Shown piece by piece: positions 56,601 through 63,433 of a stretch of 64,000 nt of DNA. Within the stretch, counting starts at the first letter, position 1. Each line of letters begins with the position of its first letter. The notes beneath the pieces were generated by a model. It made no database searches. It was not told the origin of the DNA and saw only the letters and a program-made list of their open reading frames with translations. This stretch comes from Paenibacillus soyae (GTDB lineage: Bacteria; Bacillota; Bacilli; Paenibacillales; Paenibacillaceae): positions 248,001-312,000 of the forward strand of contig NZ_JANIPJ010000006.1 in NCBI RefSeq assembly GCF_024623455.1, read 5' to 3'. The position numbers and the translations under genes are program-made.

Positions 56601-58912
56601 CGAATCCCGAATTCGGCGCGATCGTCTCCGAGCTCGGCACCGGGTACACGTTCTGGCGCAACAGCCGGGAATGCAAGCTGACCCCCTGGTCGAACGATCC
56701 GGTGCTCGACCCTCCGGGAGAAGTCGGATACCTGCGCGACGAGGATTCCGGCAGCGTATGGACAATCGCGCCTACCGCGGGCAGCGACTCGGCTCCGTAC
56801 CTGGTCACCCATGGACTTGGCCACACGACCTTCGAGCATGAGCGGGACGGCATTCGCCATACGATGAAGCTGTTCGTGCCAATGGACGATCCCGTCAAAA
56901 TCATGCGGCTGCGCTTGAAGAACGACTCGAAGGCGGAGAGACGAATATCCGTCACGTATTATGCCGAATGGGTCATCGGCGTGCAGCGCCAATCGAATGC
57001 CTCCTTTATCGCCAGCGAATGGGACGCCGAAGCCGAAATCTTGACGGCCCAGAATCGCTATCAGGATATCTTCCGCGAAGCGACGCCATTTCTAGGCGTA
57101 TTCCCGCAGCAAGCAACGGAAGACGAGGACCTGTCGTGGACGGCGGATCAGTCGGCGTTCATTGGAAGAAACGGTAGCCTGGAACGGCCCGCCGCCTTGA
57201 CGCGCGCAAGCCTGAACAGGCGGGACGGGGTTCACTACGCTAGCTGCGGCGCCATTCAGCGCAAGCTGAGCCTACAGCCCGGCGAAGAGTCGGAAGTGAT
57301 CCTGCTGCTCGGGTGCGCCTCTTCCAGATCGCAGGCCGCGACGCTTTCCCGGAAATATGCCGAAGCGGCGAGCTGCGATGCCGCTTGGCAAGGGACCGCC
57401 GCTTATTGGGAGGAGACGCTCGGCCAGATCGTCGTAGACACGCCTTCTCCCGAGACGAACATCCTGCTTAACGGCTGGCTGCTTTATCAGTCGCTCGCTT
57501 GCCGCATGTGGGCTCGAACCGCCTTCTATCAAGCAGGCGGAGCATTCGGCTTCCGGGATCAGCTTCAAGACTCGCTTGCTATCCTCCACACGAGGCCCGA
57601 GCTGACGAGACGCCAAATTTTGCTCAGCGCGTCCCACCAATACGAGGAAGGAGACGTGCAGCATTGGTGGCACGAGGAGACGAACCGCGGCATCCGCACC
57701 TTGTTCTCCGACGACCTTCTATGGCTGCCTTATTCGGTGTCCCGCTACATCGAGCATACGGATGACGGGACGGTGCTGGAGGAACAGGTTTCATATCTGA
57801 CTAGCGAAACCTTGCGGGATGGCGAGCATGAGCGGTACGAAGAGACTGTCCGTTCCAGCCAGGCCGGCAGCATCTACGAGCATTGCGGCAGAGCCATCGA
57901 CAAGTCGCTGCAGCGGATCGGCGAGCATGGCTTGCCCCATATCGGGGTCGGCGACTGGAACGACGGCATGAATCTGGTCGGCGACGAAGGACGCGGCGAA
58001 AGCGTCTGGCTTGGCTGGTTCCTCTGCGAGGTGCTGAAGCGCTTCGAGCCTATATGCGAGGCTCGCGGCGACAGCGAACGCGGCGAACGGTACCGGTCGG
58101 CCCGCGAGAAGCTTGCCGAATCCCTTCACCAGCATGCGTGGGACGGCCAGTGGTACCGTCGGGCCTTCACGGATGCCGGAACGTGGCTCGGCTCCCTGCA
58201 TAACGAGGAATGCCGCATAGACGCCATCGCCCAGTCCTGGTCCGTCATCTCCGGAGCGGCCGCGCCGGACCGCGCCCTGCAGGCGATGCAGTCGTTCGAT
58301 CGCGAGCTTGTCGACCGGGAGATGGGCGTCGTGAGGCTTCTCACCCCGCCGTTCGACCGGACCGAACCGAGCCCGGGCTACATTCAGGGCTATCCGCCAG
58401 GCATTCGGGAGAACGGCGCGCAATATACGCACGGCGTGATCTGGAGCATCGTCGCCTGGTGCAAGCTGGGACGCGGCGACAAGGCATTCGAGCTGTTCCG
58501 CATGCTTAATCCGGTCAACCATACGCGGACAGAGCGCGAGGTTCGGACCTATTACGGCGAGCCTTACGTAATGGCGGCGGACGTGTACACCGCCGAACCG
58601 CATCAAGGCCATGCGGGCTGGACCTGGTATACCGGGGCTTCAAGCTGGATGTATCAAAGCGGGATCGAATGGATTCTAGGCCTGCGCCGGCAAGGCAGCC
58701 GTCTATACCTGAACCCTTGCGTCCCTCCCGAATGGTCGGGCTACAAGGTGACCTATCGATTCGGCCAAACCCGCTACCAGCTGCAGTTTCTACGAGACGG
58801 AGACGGAAACCGCGAAGGCGATAGCAAGTTCGATCTGATCGTCGGCCCCGAAGCCTATATAGAGTTGGAAGACGGAGGCGGCGAACAGCATCTCACGATC
58901 CGATTGACATAA
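50603..58912 (+). CDS. Cyclic beta-1,2-glucan synthase-like protein (GT84, glucoamylase-like, GH94)
   Basis: A 2769-residue multidomain membrane enzyme with the order known from NdvB/Cgs proteins. A cytoplasmic N-terminal region (1-385) leads to two helices (about 389-454). The GT84 glycosyltransferase follows, with VITLDADTLLPL (near 607) and HRWTRGDWQLLPW (near 755, the QxxRW-type motif). Further helices lie at about 800-960. The glucoamylase-like cyclising domain (about 980-1415) has GISESGYFAFDHQLNYQYRA, YGYYEAMDFTPRRL and AHHQGMSLLTLSN. Beta-sandwich repeats (about 1440-2280) are split by a charged Arg/Ala/Glu-rich linker near 1900-1935. The GH94 phosphorylase domain (to 2700) has its catalytic aspartate in IGVGDWNDGMNLVG (near 2450). 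It makes or trims beta-1,2-glucans from UDP-glucose. Length is close to that of Gram-negative enzymes (about 2800-2870). Single gene with its own terminator. Confidence 0.88.
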   Translation: MEWNQKKMQEHAHKLALEHDPHGKRVSSKSLWLWMEEDVRELRRYIAELNERAVVCGQPAEEWLLDHSEFLEAELAGIRLGLDDFPAQSLPVLSKSNQTRVSSICEAYLAFTDGLLDEDLFVAYLDAYQEVAVLTAAEAWAIPIFLKMELVRRLVSLAEPLKERRAVCAQVERMLAGIPASELTPERLKQALEAEQVEMPLSGAMTVHLVKHLREHAEDSAHVGEWLVCKLENEPSDLDSILSYEYRLQAEYQVGTGNVIGSLRKLSRWLWSELFERVSIIEQTLRQEKSGDYPRLDAGSRQTLRYRVEQLARRMKVPEKLVASEAVRLAGERGSDADASEAEQEALPARSSYVSYYLLDARGMKELRQALKQCGKAGALPEAGLRLRASGLYLQMVAWGTLIALACFCLTIGASRGLALPVSAGAIAAGLLLLLIPASEWAVTAVHWLIERMTRPIRLLRYDFSKGVPEEASTMVVMPVIWSSTDNIRATFDRLEQHYLANREPNIHFGVLSDLQDADAEKLPEDDAVLRLAKAETDRLNREYPAASFHLFHRGRRWNPSERAWMGWERKRGKLEEFVKLLKGDRQTSFDHIYGDTSVHKRIRYVITLDADTLLPLESARRMIGAIHLPYNRPRLDSSGTVVAEGYGVLQPRIGMTYESARKSRLTSLFASEAGLDPYAFAVSDPYQDAIGQGIFTGKGIFDVDAFHRVLCGRFPENRVLSHDLLEGGFLRAGLLSDIELIDDHPPTYLSHQKRLHRWTRGDWQLLPWLRSAARDGKGKLVPTRLSAMTRWQIADNLRRSLLQPALLAILLAAPLLPGAPTRWLAIAALTLLLPVIRQLFSLAGWVRNPSGIGRTAIHAALSFITLPFQSAMLLDAVVRTLYRLLVSKRRLLEWTSQAEVERLSGKAGAPPLAGMLGGYAFAALMFAITALADSTAAWRIIGFAIALLWCAAPLVVRWLDGSAERSEAAFSEQEKETLHELARDIWSFYEDFVTEKDNWLPPDNVQLEPDRGIAHRTSPTNIGMYAVCAVAARDFGFIDTAGLIERLERTIGTIERLEKWEGHLYNWYDTESLAPLMPIYVSTVDSGNLVASLLAVKEGLIEWMRADWGSKADSPDRAGAGSRRTNRFEVAFANELGSPGKGDLMTRGNRLAARIDALARGTDFRQLYDAKTNLFSLGYHVTRRERDEVLYDLLASEARQASFVAIAMGQVPVSHWNALGRTMTKVGSQPALLSWSGTMFEYLMPWLLMRTYRDTIWDSTYKAVVSRQIEYAKQRNVPFGISESGYFAFDHQLNYQYRAFGVPGLGFKRGLEQDLVLAPYATIMALPYAPKEGLRSLRRMEELGGRGQYGYYEAMDFTPRRLKQDGRHAVIRSFMAHHQGMSLLTLSNLLLPQSMIDRFHRNKEVRAAELLLQERIPRRFKMIRHPALHRLLSGREALPNQAEPIREFASPHTATPEACVLSNGRFSTVVTASGSGFSSWEGLSVSRWREEPVRDSWGSYIYVRDVASDRIWSPSFQPCRTETPEQRSRFEPDKATFERRFGEVFTRMEICVSPETDAEVRRITLTNEGNEPKVLEVTSYLELALANPIADDAHTAFSKLFIRTAYEEGTGCLVASRRKREAKDQALWAAHTLVAEGRAVGDPEFETDRSAFIGRGYRLEEPQSIRSRLKGKTGSVADPAFVMRRRVQLEPGDQAIFYAVTSVAETKEAALEGTAGLTKSHAVERTFQLAWTRSRIELRSLGLELADAFVFQRLAAQVLYTPPLSGERGTRIEANTKGQPGLWAYGISGDKPIILAEIDNRSRLPFAIKLLTGHEYLRRLGIRFDLVLLNRSSDGYEQDLQDALSRAVEHGVDRFGAGHASIHVLPAGRLSDEDETLLLSVAKLHLRASGPSLAVQLRQPRGAGARRIADRSRMRQERAGAESSADAAELKPAEPLLLGDKPRLASEQSAARTSRSVTLDAKDVLFHNGWGGFTPDGKQYKLLIEDGKHLPAPWINVLANPEFGAIVSELGTGYTFWRNSRECKLTPWSNDPVLDPPGEVGYLRDEDSGSVWTIAPTAGSDSAPYLVTHGLGHTTFEHERDGIRHTMKLFVPMDDPVKIMRLRLKNDSKAERRISVTYYAEWVIGVQRQSNASFIASEWDAEAEILTAQNRYQDIFREATPFLGVFPQQATEDEDLSWTADQSAFIGRNGSLERPAALTRASLNRRDGVHYASCGAIQRKLSLQPGEESEVILLLGCASSRSQAATLSRKYAEAASCDAAWQGTAAYWEETLGQIVVDTPSPETNILLNGWLLYQSLACRMWARTAFYQAGGAFGFRDQLQDSLAILHTRPELTRRQILLSASHQYEEGDVQHWWHEETNRGIRTLFSDDLLWLPYSVSRYIEHTDDGTVLEEQVSYLTSETLRDGEHERYEETVRSSQAGSIYEHCGRAIDKSLQRIGEHGLPHIGVGDWNDGMNLVGDEGRGESVWLGWFLCEVLKRFEPICEARGDSERGERYRSAREKLAESLHQHAWDGQWYRRAFTDAGTWLGSLHNEECRIDAIAQSWSVISGAAAPDRALQAMQSFDRELVDREMGVVRLLTPPFDRTEPSPGYIQGYPPGIRENGAQYTHGVIWSIVAWCKLGRGDKAFELFRMLNPVNHTRTEREVRTYYGEPYVMAADVYTAEPHQGHAGWTWYTGASSWMYQSGIEWILGLRRQGSRLYLNPCVPPEWSGYKVTYRFGQTRYQLQFLRDGDGNREGDSKFDLIVGPEAYIELEDGGGEQHLTIRLT

Positions 58913-58916
58913 ATAA

Positions 58917-58955
58917 TGCGGCGGAGAAGTTAGTTTCCTCTCCGCCGCACTTTCA
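58917..58955 (+). terminator. Rho-independent terminator of the glucan synthase gene
   Basis: An 11-bp perfect GC-rich stem (TGCGGCGGAGA / TCTCCGCCGCA) with an 11-base loop, starting 5 bp past the stop and followed by CTTTC. Confidence 0.88.
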
Positions 58956-59019
58956 CTTGACCCTATGAAGCTCCGGAATTGGCGGCCCTAGCCTTGCCTT
59001 CCCAGGAGCTTTTTTCTTA

Positions 59020-60024
59020 TTACAGCTTACTGTAGATCTCAAGCAGCTCCTGCGCTATTTTCTCCGGCGAATGGTGCTTGACCGCGTACTCGCGGCCTTC
59101 TACGCCCAGCCGGTACCGCTCCTCCGGATGCTGCAGCAGGTGCAGCAGCGTTTCTTCGATCGTATCCGGATTCGCCGAGACGACGGGCAGATCCGCCGGA
59201 TACCTCTCCCTCAGATCGTCTCTAATATACGTGATAACCGGCTTGCCGTGCAGCATGCTTTCAATGGACAGGATCGAATAGACGCCAAGGCACAGCTGGT
59301 CCACGATAATGTCCGCATCCTTGTACAAGGCCATAGCTTCGGAATGAGGCATATTCTGCACCAGCCTGAAATCAAAATCCGCCTTGGTCTTCAATTGTTC
59401 GATTGCCGCGCACACGAATTCGGTCCCCTTTAAGTAGGGTTCGCTTGGCGCATGTACGATCAGCGGCCTGGTGGAATCAACGGCTGGGTAATGAGGAACG
59501 ATGCCCTCATGGTCCACGACATACCTGATAATATGAACGTTCTCGAAATACTCATTTACGTATTCGAATATTTCGTAGTCCGGTACGATGACGTGCTCGA
59601 AGTGGGCCGACAGCTTCTTCAGTCTCTCTTCAATAGCGGCTTCATCGGTCAGCTTGACCCGGATATATGGATTGTTGGTTTCGGCGATCGAAAGCCTTCG
59701 GACCTCGGAGCCCCAGAAATTCATGATCTTCTTCTTCCCCTCCAGCAGCGGTAGATCGGGATATTGATAGCTGTTGGAGAAGGTCAATCCACCATGAAAG
59801 TGGAAAAGGTCGTACTGCTGCAGCGCCTCCCGCGCAAAGTGATCCATGGCCGATATACGCTTAGCGCCGTATACATGGGCAATAGGCGAACGAATGTCCG
59901 TCGGATACTTATAGACACTTTCCCCATAAGTGCAGAACGATGCTTGAACGCCGGCTTTCCGGAGCGCTAACGCTTGCGAGCTCATCTGCCCTGCCGGATT
60001 ATACGGCAAATGAAGTACTTTCAT
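59020..60024 (-). CDS. Glycosyltransferase, GT4-like
   Basis: A 334-residue soluble protein of GT-B type. The N-terminal half starts MKVLHLPYNPAGQMSSQALA and carries FHFHGGLTFSNSYQYPDLPL (near 76-96). The C-terminal half has VHAPSEPYLKGTEFVCAAIE (near 190-210) and the donor-binding acidic motif YSILSIESMLHGKPVITYIR (near 247-267). Its ATG has AGGAGG 7 bp upstream. It is divergent to the sugar-nucleotide operon at 60240 and probably acts in the same surface-glycan pathway. The donor and acceptor are unknown. Confidence 0.8.
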   Translation of the reverse strand: MKVLHLPYNPAGQMSSQALALRKAGVQASFCTYGESVYKYPTDIRSPIAHVYGAKRISAMDHFAREALQQYDLFHFHGGLTFSNSYQYPDLPLLEGKKKIMNFWGSEVRRLSIAETNNPYIRVKLTDEAAIEERLKKLSAHFEHVIVPDYEIFEYVNEYFENVHIIRYVVDHEGIVPHYPAVDSTRPLIVHAPSEPYLKGTEFVCAAIEQLKTKADFDFRLVQNMPHSEAMALYKDADIIVDQLCLGVYSILSIESMLHGKPVITYIRDDLRERYPADLPVVSANPDTIEETLLHLLQHPEERYRLGVEGREYAVKHHSPEKIAQELLEIYSKL

Positions 60025-60198
60025 TGAACTGCCTCCTCTAAGAAGCTTTATCGGCTTCCTTCTCCCATCATATCTTTATTTTCGGGAATCGAAACGGCAG
60101 TTACCTACGCATAAACAAGCTTTATTATGGAAGCATTTGGCTTTCATAATCCCTTTCTTGTTCAAGGCTGCCATCCAAGCACTCTACCATTTCGCACA

Positions 60199-60215
60199 TA
60201 TACTATGACCATAGT
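60199..60215 (+). promoter_or_regulatory. Candidate promoter -10 and overlapping operator of the polysaccharide operon
   Basis: TATACT (60199-60204) about 36 bp ahead of the TTG start overlaps the inverted repeat ACTATG-AC-CATAGT (60202-60215). No good -35 is visible 17 bp upstream. A repressor or activator site at this place is possible. Confidence 0.35.
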
Positions 60216-60239
60216 GAGCTAGGAGAGGAGTGAGAGATA

Positions 60240-61349
60240 TTGCGCAAGGTGGACATTGACGCGCTCGATGTGAGCCGGCTTCTGGGCAGGCAAAGCGTCA
60301 AGGCTGCGAGTCCCGGCGCCGTCCAGTACTTAATGGGCAGCGTCGTGCTGATTACGGGCGCCGGCGGTTCTATCGGTTCCGAGCTGGCGCTTCAGGTCGC
60401 GGCGCAGCGGCCGAAGAAGCTTCTATTGCTTGGGCATGGGGAAAATAGCATTTTTTCGATAGATATGATAGTGAGAGAACGCTTCCCCGAGCTTGCCGTC
60501 GAGAGCATCATCGCGGACATTCAAGACCGGAATCAAATGAATGAAGTATTCCGGTTGCACCAGCCGGAGCTCGTCTTTCATGCCGCGGCCCACAAGCATG
60601 TGCCCTTGATGGAGAAGAATCCGCTGGCGGCTATTCTGAACAACGTCTGGGGAACGAGGAACGTCGCCGAGATTTCGATGCAATATGGGGTGAAAAAATT
60701 TATTTTCATCTCCACGGACAAAGCCGTCTATCCGGCCAACGTAATGGGCGCGACGAAGCGCGTCAGCGAAATGATTATTCAGCAGTTATCCGAGAATAGC
60801 CAAACGCAATTTGCCGTCGTTCGCTTCGGCAACGTGCTCGAAAGCCGAGGGAGCGTCATTCCCATATTCAAAAAACAATTGGCTGAAGGCGGACCGCTCA
60901 CGGTGTCCCATCCGGACATGGTGCGATACTTTATGTCGATTCCGGAGGCGGTTCATCTCGTGCTCCAGGCCGGCGCTCTGTCCAAGGGCGGCGAGATCTT
61001 TATCCTGGACATGGGCGAACCCGTTAATGTGCTCGAATTGGCGAAAGCGCTGATCCGGCTTGCCGGTCTGGAGCCCGAACGCGACATTCCGATCACATTC
61101 ATCGGGATCCGTCCGGGAGAGAAGGTCAAGGAATCGTTAACCTATGACGAAGAAATCGTCTCGCCCAGCTCGCATCCGAATATTTCCGTCATTATACCGA
61201 AGCCGCTGAACACCGAACGGCTATTGCAAGACTTAGAGCAATTAGAGAACTTGCTTCCCCGGCAATCCGATGCTGTCATGGCCGTGCTCGAGAGAATCAT
61301 AGCTAACGGACAACAAGATTCGCCTTTGGGGATGATCGGCTCTGAATAA
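60240..61349 (+). CDS. CapD/PglF-like nucleotide-sugar 4,6-dehydratase (soluble short form)
   Basis: A 369-residue extended SDR enzyme. The Rossmann motif is ITGAGGSIGSELALQV (near 38-53), followed by FHAAAHKHVPLMEKNP (near 112) and FISTDKAVYPANVMGATKR (near 156-175). In the last, Met replaces the usual Tyr of YxxxK (MGATK), as known for the FlaA1/PglF/CapD group acting on UDP-N-acetylhexosamines. The N-terminal transmembrane part of full-length CapD is absent. The start is a TTG at 60240 behind GGAGAGGAG. First gene of a plus-strand operon with three further genes. It probably makes a UDP-4-keto-6-deoxy-N-acetylhexosamine for surface glycan. Confidence 0.88.
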   Translation: MRKVDIDALDVSRLLGRQSVKAASPGAVQYLMGSVVLITGAGGSIGSELALQVAAQRPKKLLLLGHGENSIFSIDMIVRERFPELAVESIIADIQDRNQMNEVFRLHQPELVFHAAAHKHVPLMEKNPLAAILNNVWGTRNVAEISMQYGVKKFIFISTDKAVYPANVMGATKRVSEMIIQQLSENSQTQFAVVRFGNVLESRGSVIPIFKKQLAEGGPLTVSHPDMVRYFMSIPEAVHLVLQAGALSKGGEIFILDMGEPVNVLELAKALIRLAGLEPERDIPITFIGIRPGEKVKESLTYDEEIVSPSSHPNISVIIPKPLNTERLLQDLEQLENLLPRQSDAVMAVLERIIANGQQDSPLGMIGSE

Positions 61350-61377
61350 CGAACAAGCAGATTGGAAGCAGCCGATT

Positions 61378-62406
61378 ATGAACATGTTGTCTGAAGCTGC
61401 GGCAAGCCGAAGACTGTCCATCGTGATGATAGGCACCACCGCGCGGGCGGATAACCCGCCCCTTATTATCGCTCCCGTCAGGGAGTCCAGCCGTTTCGTG
61501 GCTTGCGCGTTCATTATTCGGCATGCCGAGCAGCTCGCCCAGATTTGCTCGTTCGCGGACGGGAAAGCCGATTATCTCTTCATCGACGCGGAGAGCAAAT
61601 CGCCCGATGCCGCCAGCTTTGTATCGCTTGCCCGATCACTTGCCCGGAAAAGCAAGGTCCGAACCTACAAAGGCAACGATGTAACGGCGCTCGCCTGCGA
61701 CCTGTTGATCAGCAGCTTGCTGCCGGATGTATCCGGAGCGCGAGCCGCAGTCATCGGCGCGGGCAATCTGGGGACCAAATCGGCCCTTGCGCTTGCCGAA
61801 CGAGGCGCTCACGTCAATATCTGCCGGAGAGACGACAAAGCCCCGCTGCTGGCCGAAGCGCTGAACGCCATTAGCGGCAAGCATACCCAAGGGAAAATTA
61901 TAGCAGCTTCCAATCCCTTGGCCGCGGCCGAAGGAGCTCGAATTCTAATCGGCTTTACGCAAGGGTATCCCGTTCTAACCGCCGAGATGATCCGTTCGTT
62001 ATCGCCGCATGCGCTCATTATCGACGGCGGGATCGGCACGCTCCATGAGGAGGCCGTACATGAAGCGAACGCGCGCGGCCATCTTCTGTACCGGTTAGAT
62101 GTCCGGATCGCGTTTGCCCATATCGTCGACGGCATCTTATCCACGGAGCAATTTATCGAGAATACTTCCGGCCGCGAACGCCGAGACGGCCGTTACTACG
62201 TCGCCGGCGGCGTAATCGGCATGAAAGGCGATATGGTCGTGGACAGCATTCGCCACCCTAAGTTCGTGATCGGAATCGCCGACGGCAAAGGCGGGATCGA
62301 CCGCGGCAACCAGCCAGCCCGAAAGAAAGGAGCTACCGATCATGAAAGTAATGACGATTATCGGGACGCGGCCCGAGATTATCCGTCTAAGCCGAATCAT
62401 ACCTAA
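61378..62406 (+). CDS. Unrecognised Rossmann-fold (NAD(P)-binding) protein in the polysaccharide operon
   Basis: 342 codons, family not recognised. The N-terminal part (1-120) has no clear motif. At about 124-150 is a classic dinucleotide-binding turn, AAVIGAGNLGTKSALALAER followed by GAHVNICRRDD. Later segments GARILIGFTQGYPVLTAEMI and HALIIDGGIGTLHEEAVHEA resemble the substrate half of alanine- or shikimate-dehydrogenase-like proteins. It starts 28 bp after the CapD-like gene with only a weak GGAAG ribosome site, and its 3' end overlaps the next gene by 65 bp. It may be an oxidoreductase for a sugar or amino-acid substituent of the surface glycan, which is inference from position. Confidence 0.65.
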   Translation: MNMLSEAAASRRLSIVMIGTTARADNPPLIIAPVRESSRFVACAFIIRHAEQLAQICSFADGKADYLFIDAESKSPDAASFVSLARSLARKSKVRTYKGNDVTALACDLLISSLLPDVSGARAAVIGAGNLGTKSALALAERGAHVNICRRDDKAPLLAEALNAISGKHTQGKIIAASNPLAAAEGARILIGFTQGYPVLTAEMIRSLSPHALIIDGGIGTLHEEAVHEANARGHLLYRLDVRIAFAHIVDGILSTEQFIENTSGRERRDGRYYVAGGVIGMKGDMVVDSIRHPKFVIGIADGKGGIDRGNQPARKKGATDHESNDDYRDAARDYPSKPNHT

Positions 62407-63433
62407 GCTGGATCAGCTCGCATCCAAGCATGTGCTTGTGCATACGGGACAGAACAAACAACCGTTCCTGAACGACATCTTCTTTAGCCAGCTGCAGCTT
62501 CGTCAGCCGGATTATAGGATCGATCTGCCGAGCTTCTCATTCGGCGGGCAAATCGGCAGCCTATTCCCCGAGGTGGAATCCATTATCCGCCAAGAACAGC
62601 CGGACCGCGTGCTCATCTTGGGAGATACGAACAGCGCCCTCTGCGCTCTTCTTAGCGAGCGGATCGGCGTACCGGTCTATCATATGGAAGCAGGCAACCG
62701 CTGCTTCGACCCCCGCGTTCCGGAAGAGATGAACCGCAAGGTTATCGATACCGTCTCCTCCTTTAATCTTCCCTACACGAGAGGAGCGCGTGACAATCTA
62801 TTGAAAGAAGGTATACCATCCACTCGAATATGGGTATCCGGCAATCCCATTTACGAAGTGATCGAGCATTACAAGAAGCCCATAGAGGCAAGCGATATAC
62901 TAAATCATTTGCAGCTCGTATCGAACAACTATATCCTTGTCACGGCGCACCGGGCGGAGAACGTCGATCATGAGTCAACGCTTCGGAGCATTATGGACGG
63001 ACTTCACAGAGTTGCGGATGAGCTTCAGATTCCGGTTATTTGCAGCGTCCATCCTCGAACGAAAACGAAGCTGGATGCGTTTGGCGTCGCTATAGCTAAT
63101 CCGCTTATTCGCCTGTATGAGCCGTTTGGTTTCTTCGAATTCGTGAAGCTGCAAGCGAATGCGCGCTGCGTCGTAACAGACAGCGGAACCGTGCAGGAGG
63201 AAAGCTGCATACTCGGCGTACCCAGCGTCATTATTCGGCGTAGCACGGAGAGGCCGGAGACCGTCCTTTGCGGAAGCAGCGTCGTATCGGGCATCGAATC
63301 CGACCGTATTGCGGATTGCGTCAAGCTCATGTCCGCCGGACGGAAGGCTTGGGTCAGTCCGGAAGGCTATTTGGACCCCGATGTTTCCGTGAAAGTCGTG
63401 AATATGGTATTGGGAGGACTTCATCATGTTTAA
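62342..63433 (+). CDS. UDP-N-acetylglucosamine 2-epimerase family (WecB/CapG/FnlC-like)
   Basis: A 363-residue non-hydrolysing epimerase of GT-B fold. Family motifs are MTIIGTRPEIIRLSRII (4-20), VLILGDTNSALCALL (near 90), HMEAGNRCFDPRVPEEMNRK (near 116-136), VTAHRAENVDHESTL (near 200) and CVVTDSGTVQEESCILGVPS (near 276-296). The NRCFDPRVPEE variant (in place of LRTFDRRVPEE) is seen in CapG/FnlC-type enzymes that epimerise UDP-6-deoxy-talosamine to UDP-L-FucNAc. That sub-family choice is supported by the CapE-like gene that follows. AAAGGAG lies 9 bp ahead of the ATG. Confidence 0.88.
   Translation: MKVMTIIGTRPEIIRLSRIIPKLDQLASKHVLVHTGQNKQPFLNDIFFSQLQLRQPDYRIDLPSFSFGGQIGSLFPEVESIIRQEQPDRVLILGDTNSALCALLSERIGVPVYHMEAGNRCFDPRVPEEMNRKVIDTVSSFNLPYTRGARDNLLKEGIPSTRIWVSGNPIYEVIEHYKKPIEASDILNHLQLVSNNYILVTAHRAENVDHESTLRSIMDGLHRVADELQIPVICSVHPRTKTKLDAFGVAIANPLIRLYEPFGFFEFVKLQANARCVVTDSGTVQEESCILGVPSVIIRRSTERPETVLCGSSVVSGIESDRIADCVKLMSAGRKAWVSPEGYLDPDVSVKVVNMVLGGLHHV

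Noticed and set aside
58968-59016. Possible second terminator (AAGCTCC / GGAGCTT followed by TTTTTC)
   Set aside because: A 7-bp stem with a 30-base loop is weak, and the perfect hairpin at 58917-58949 already ends the gene.
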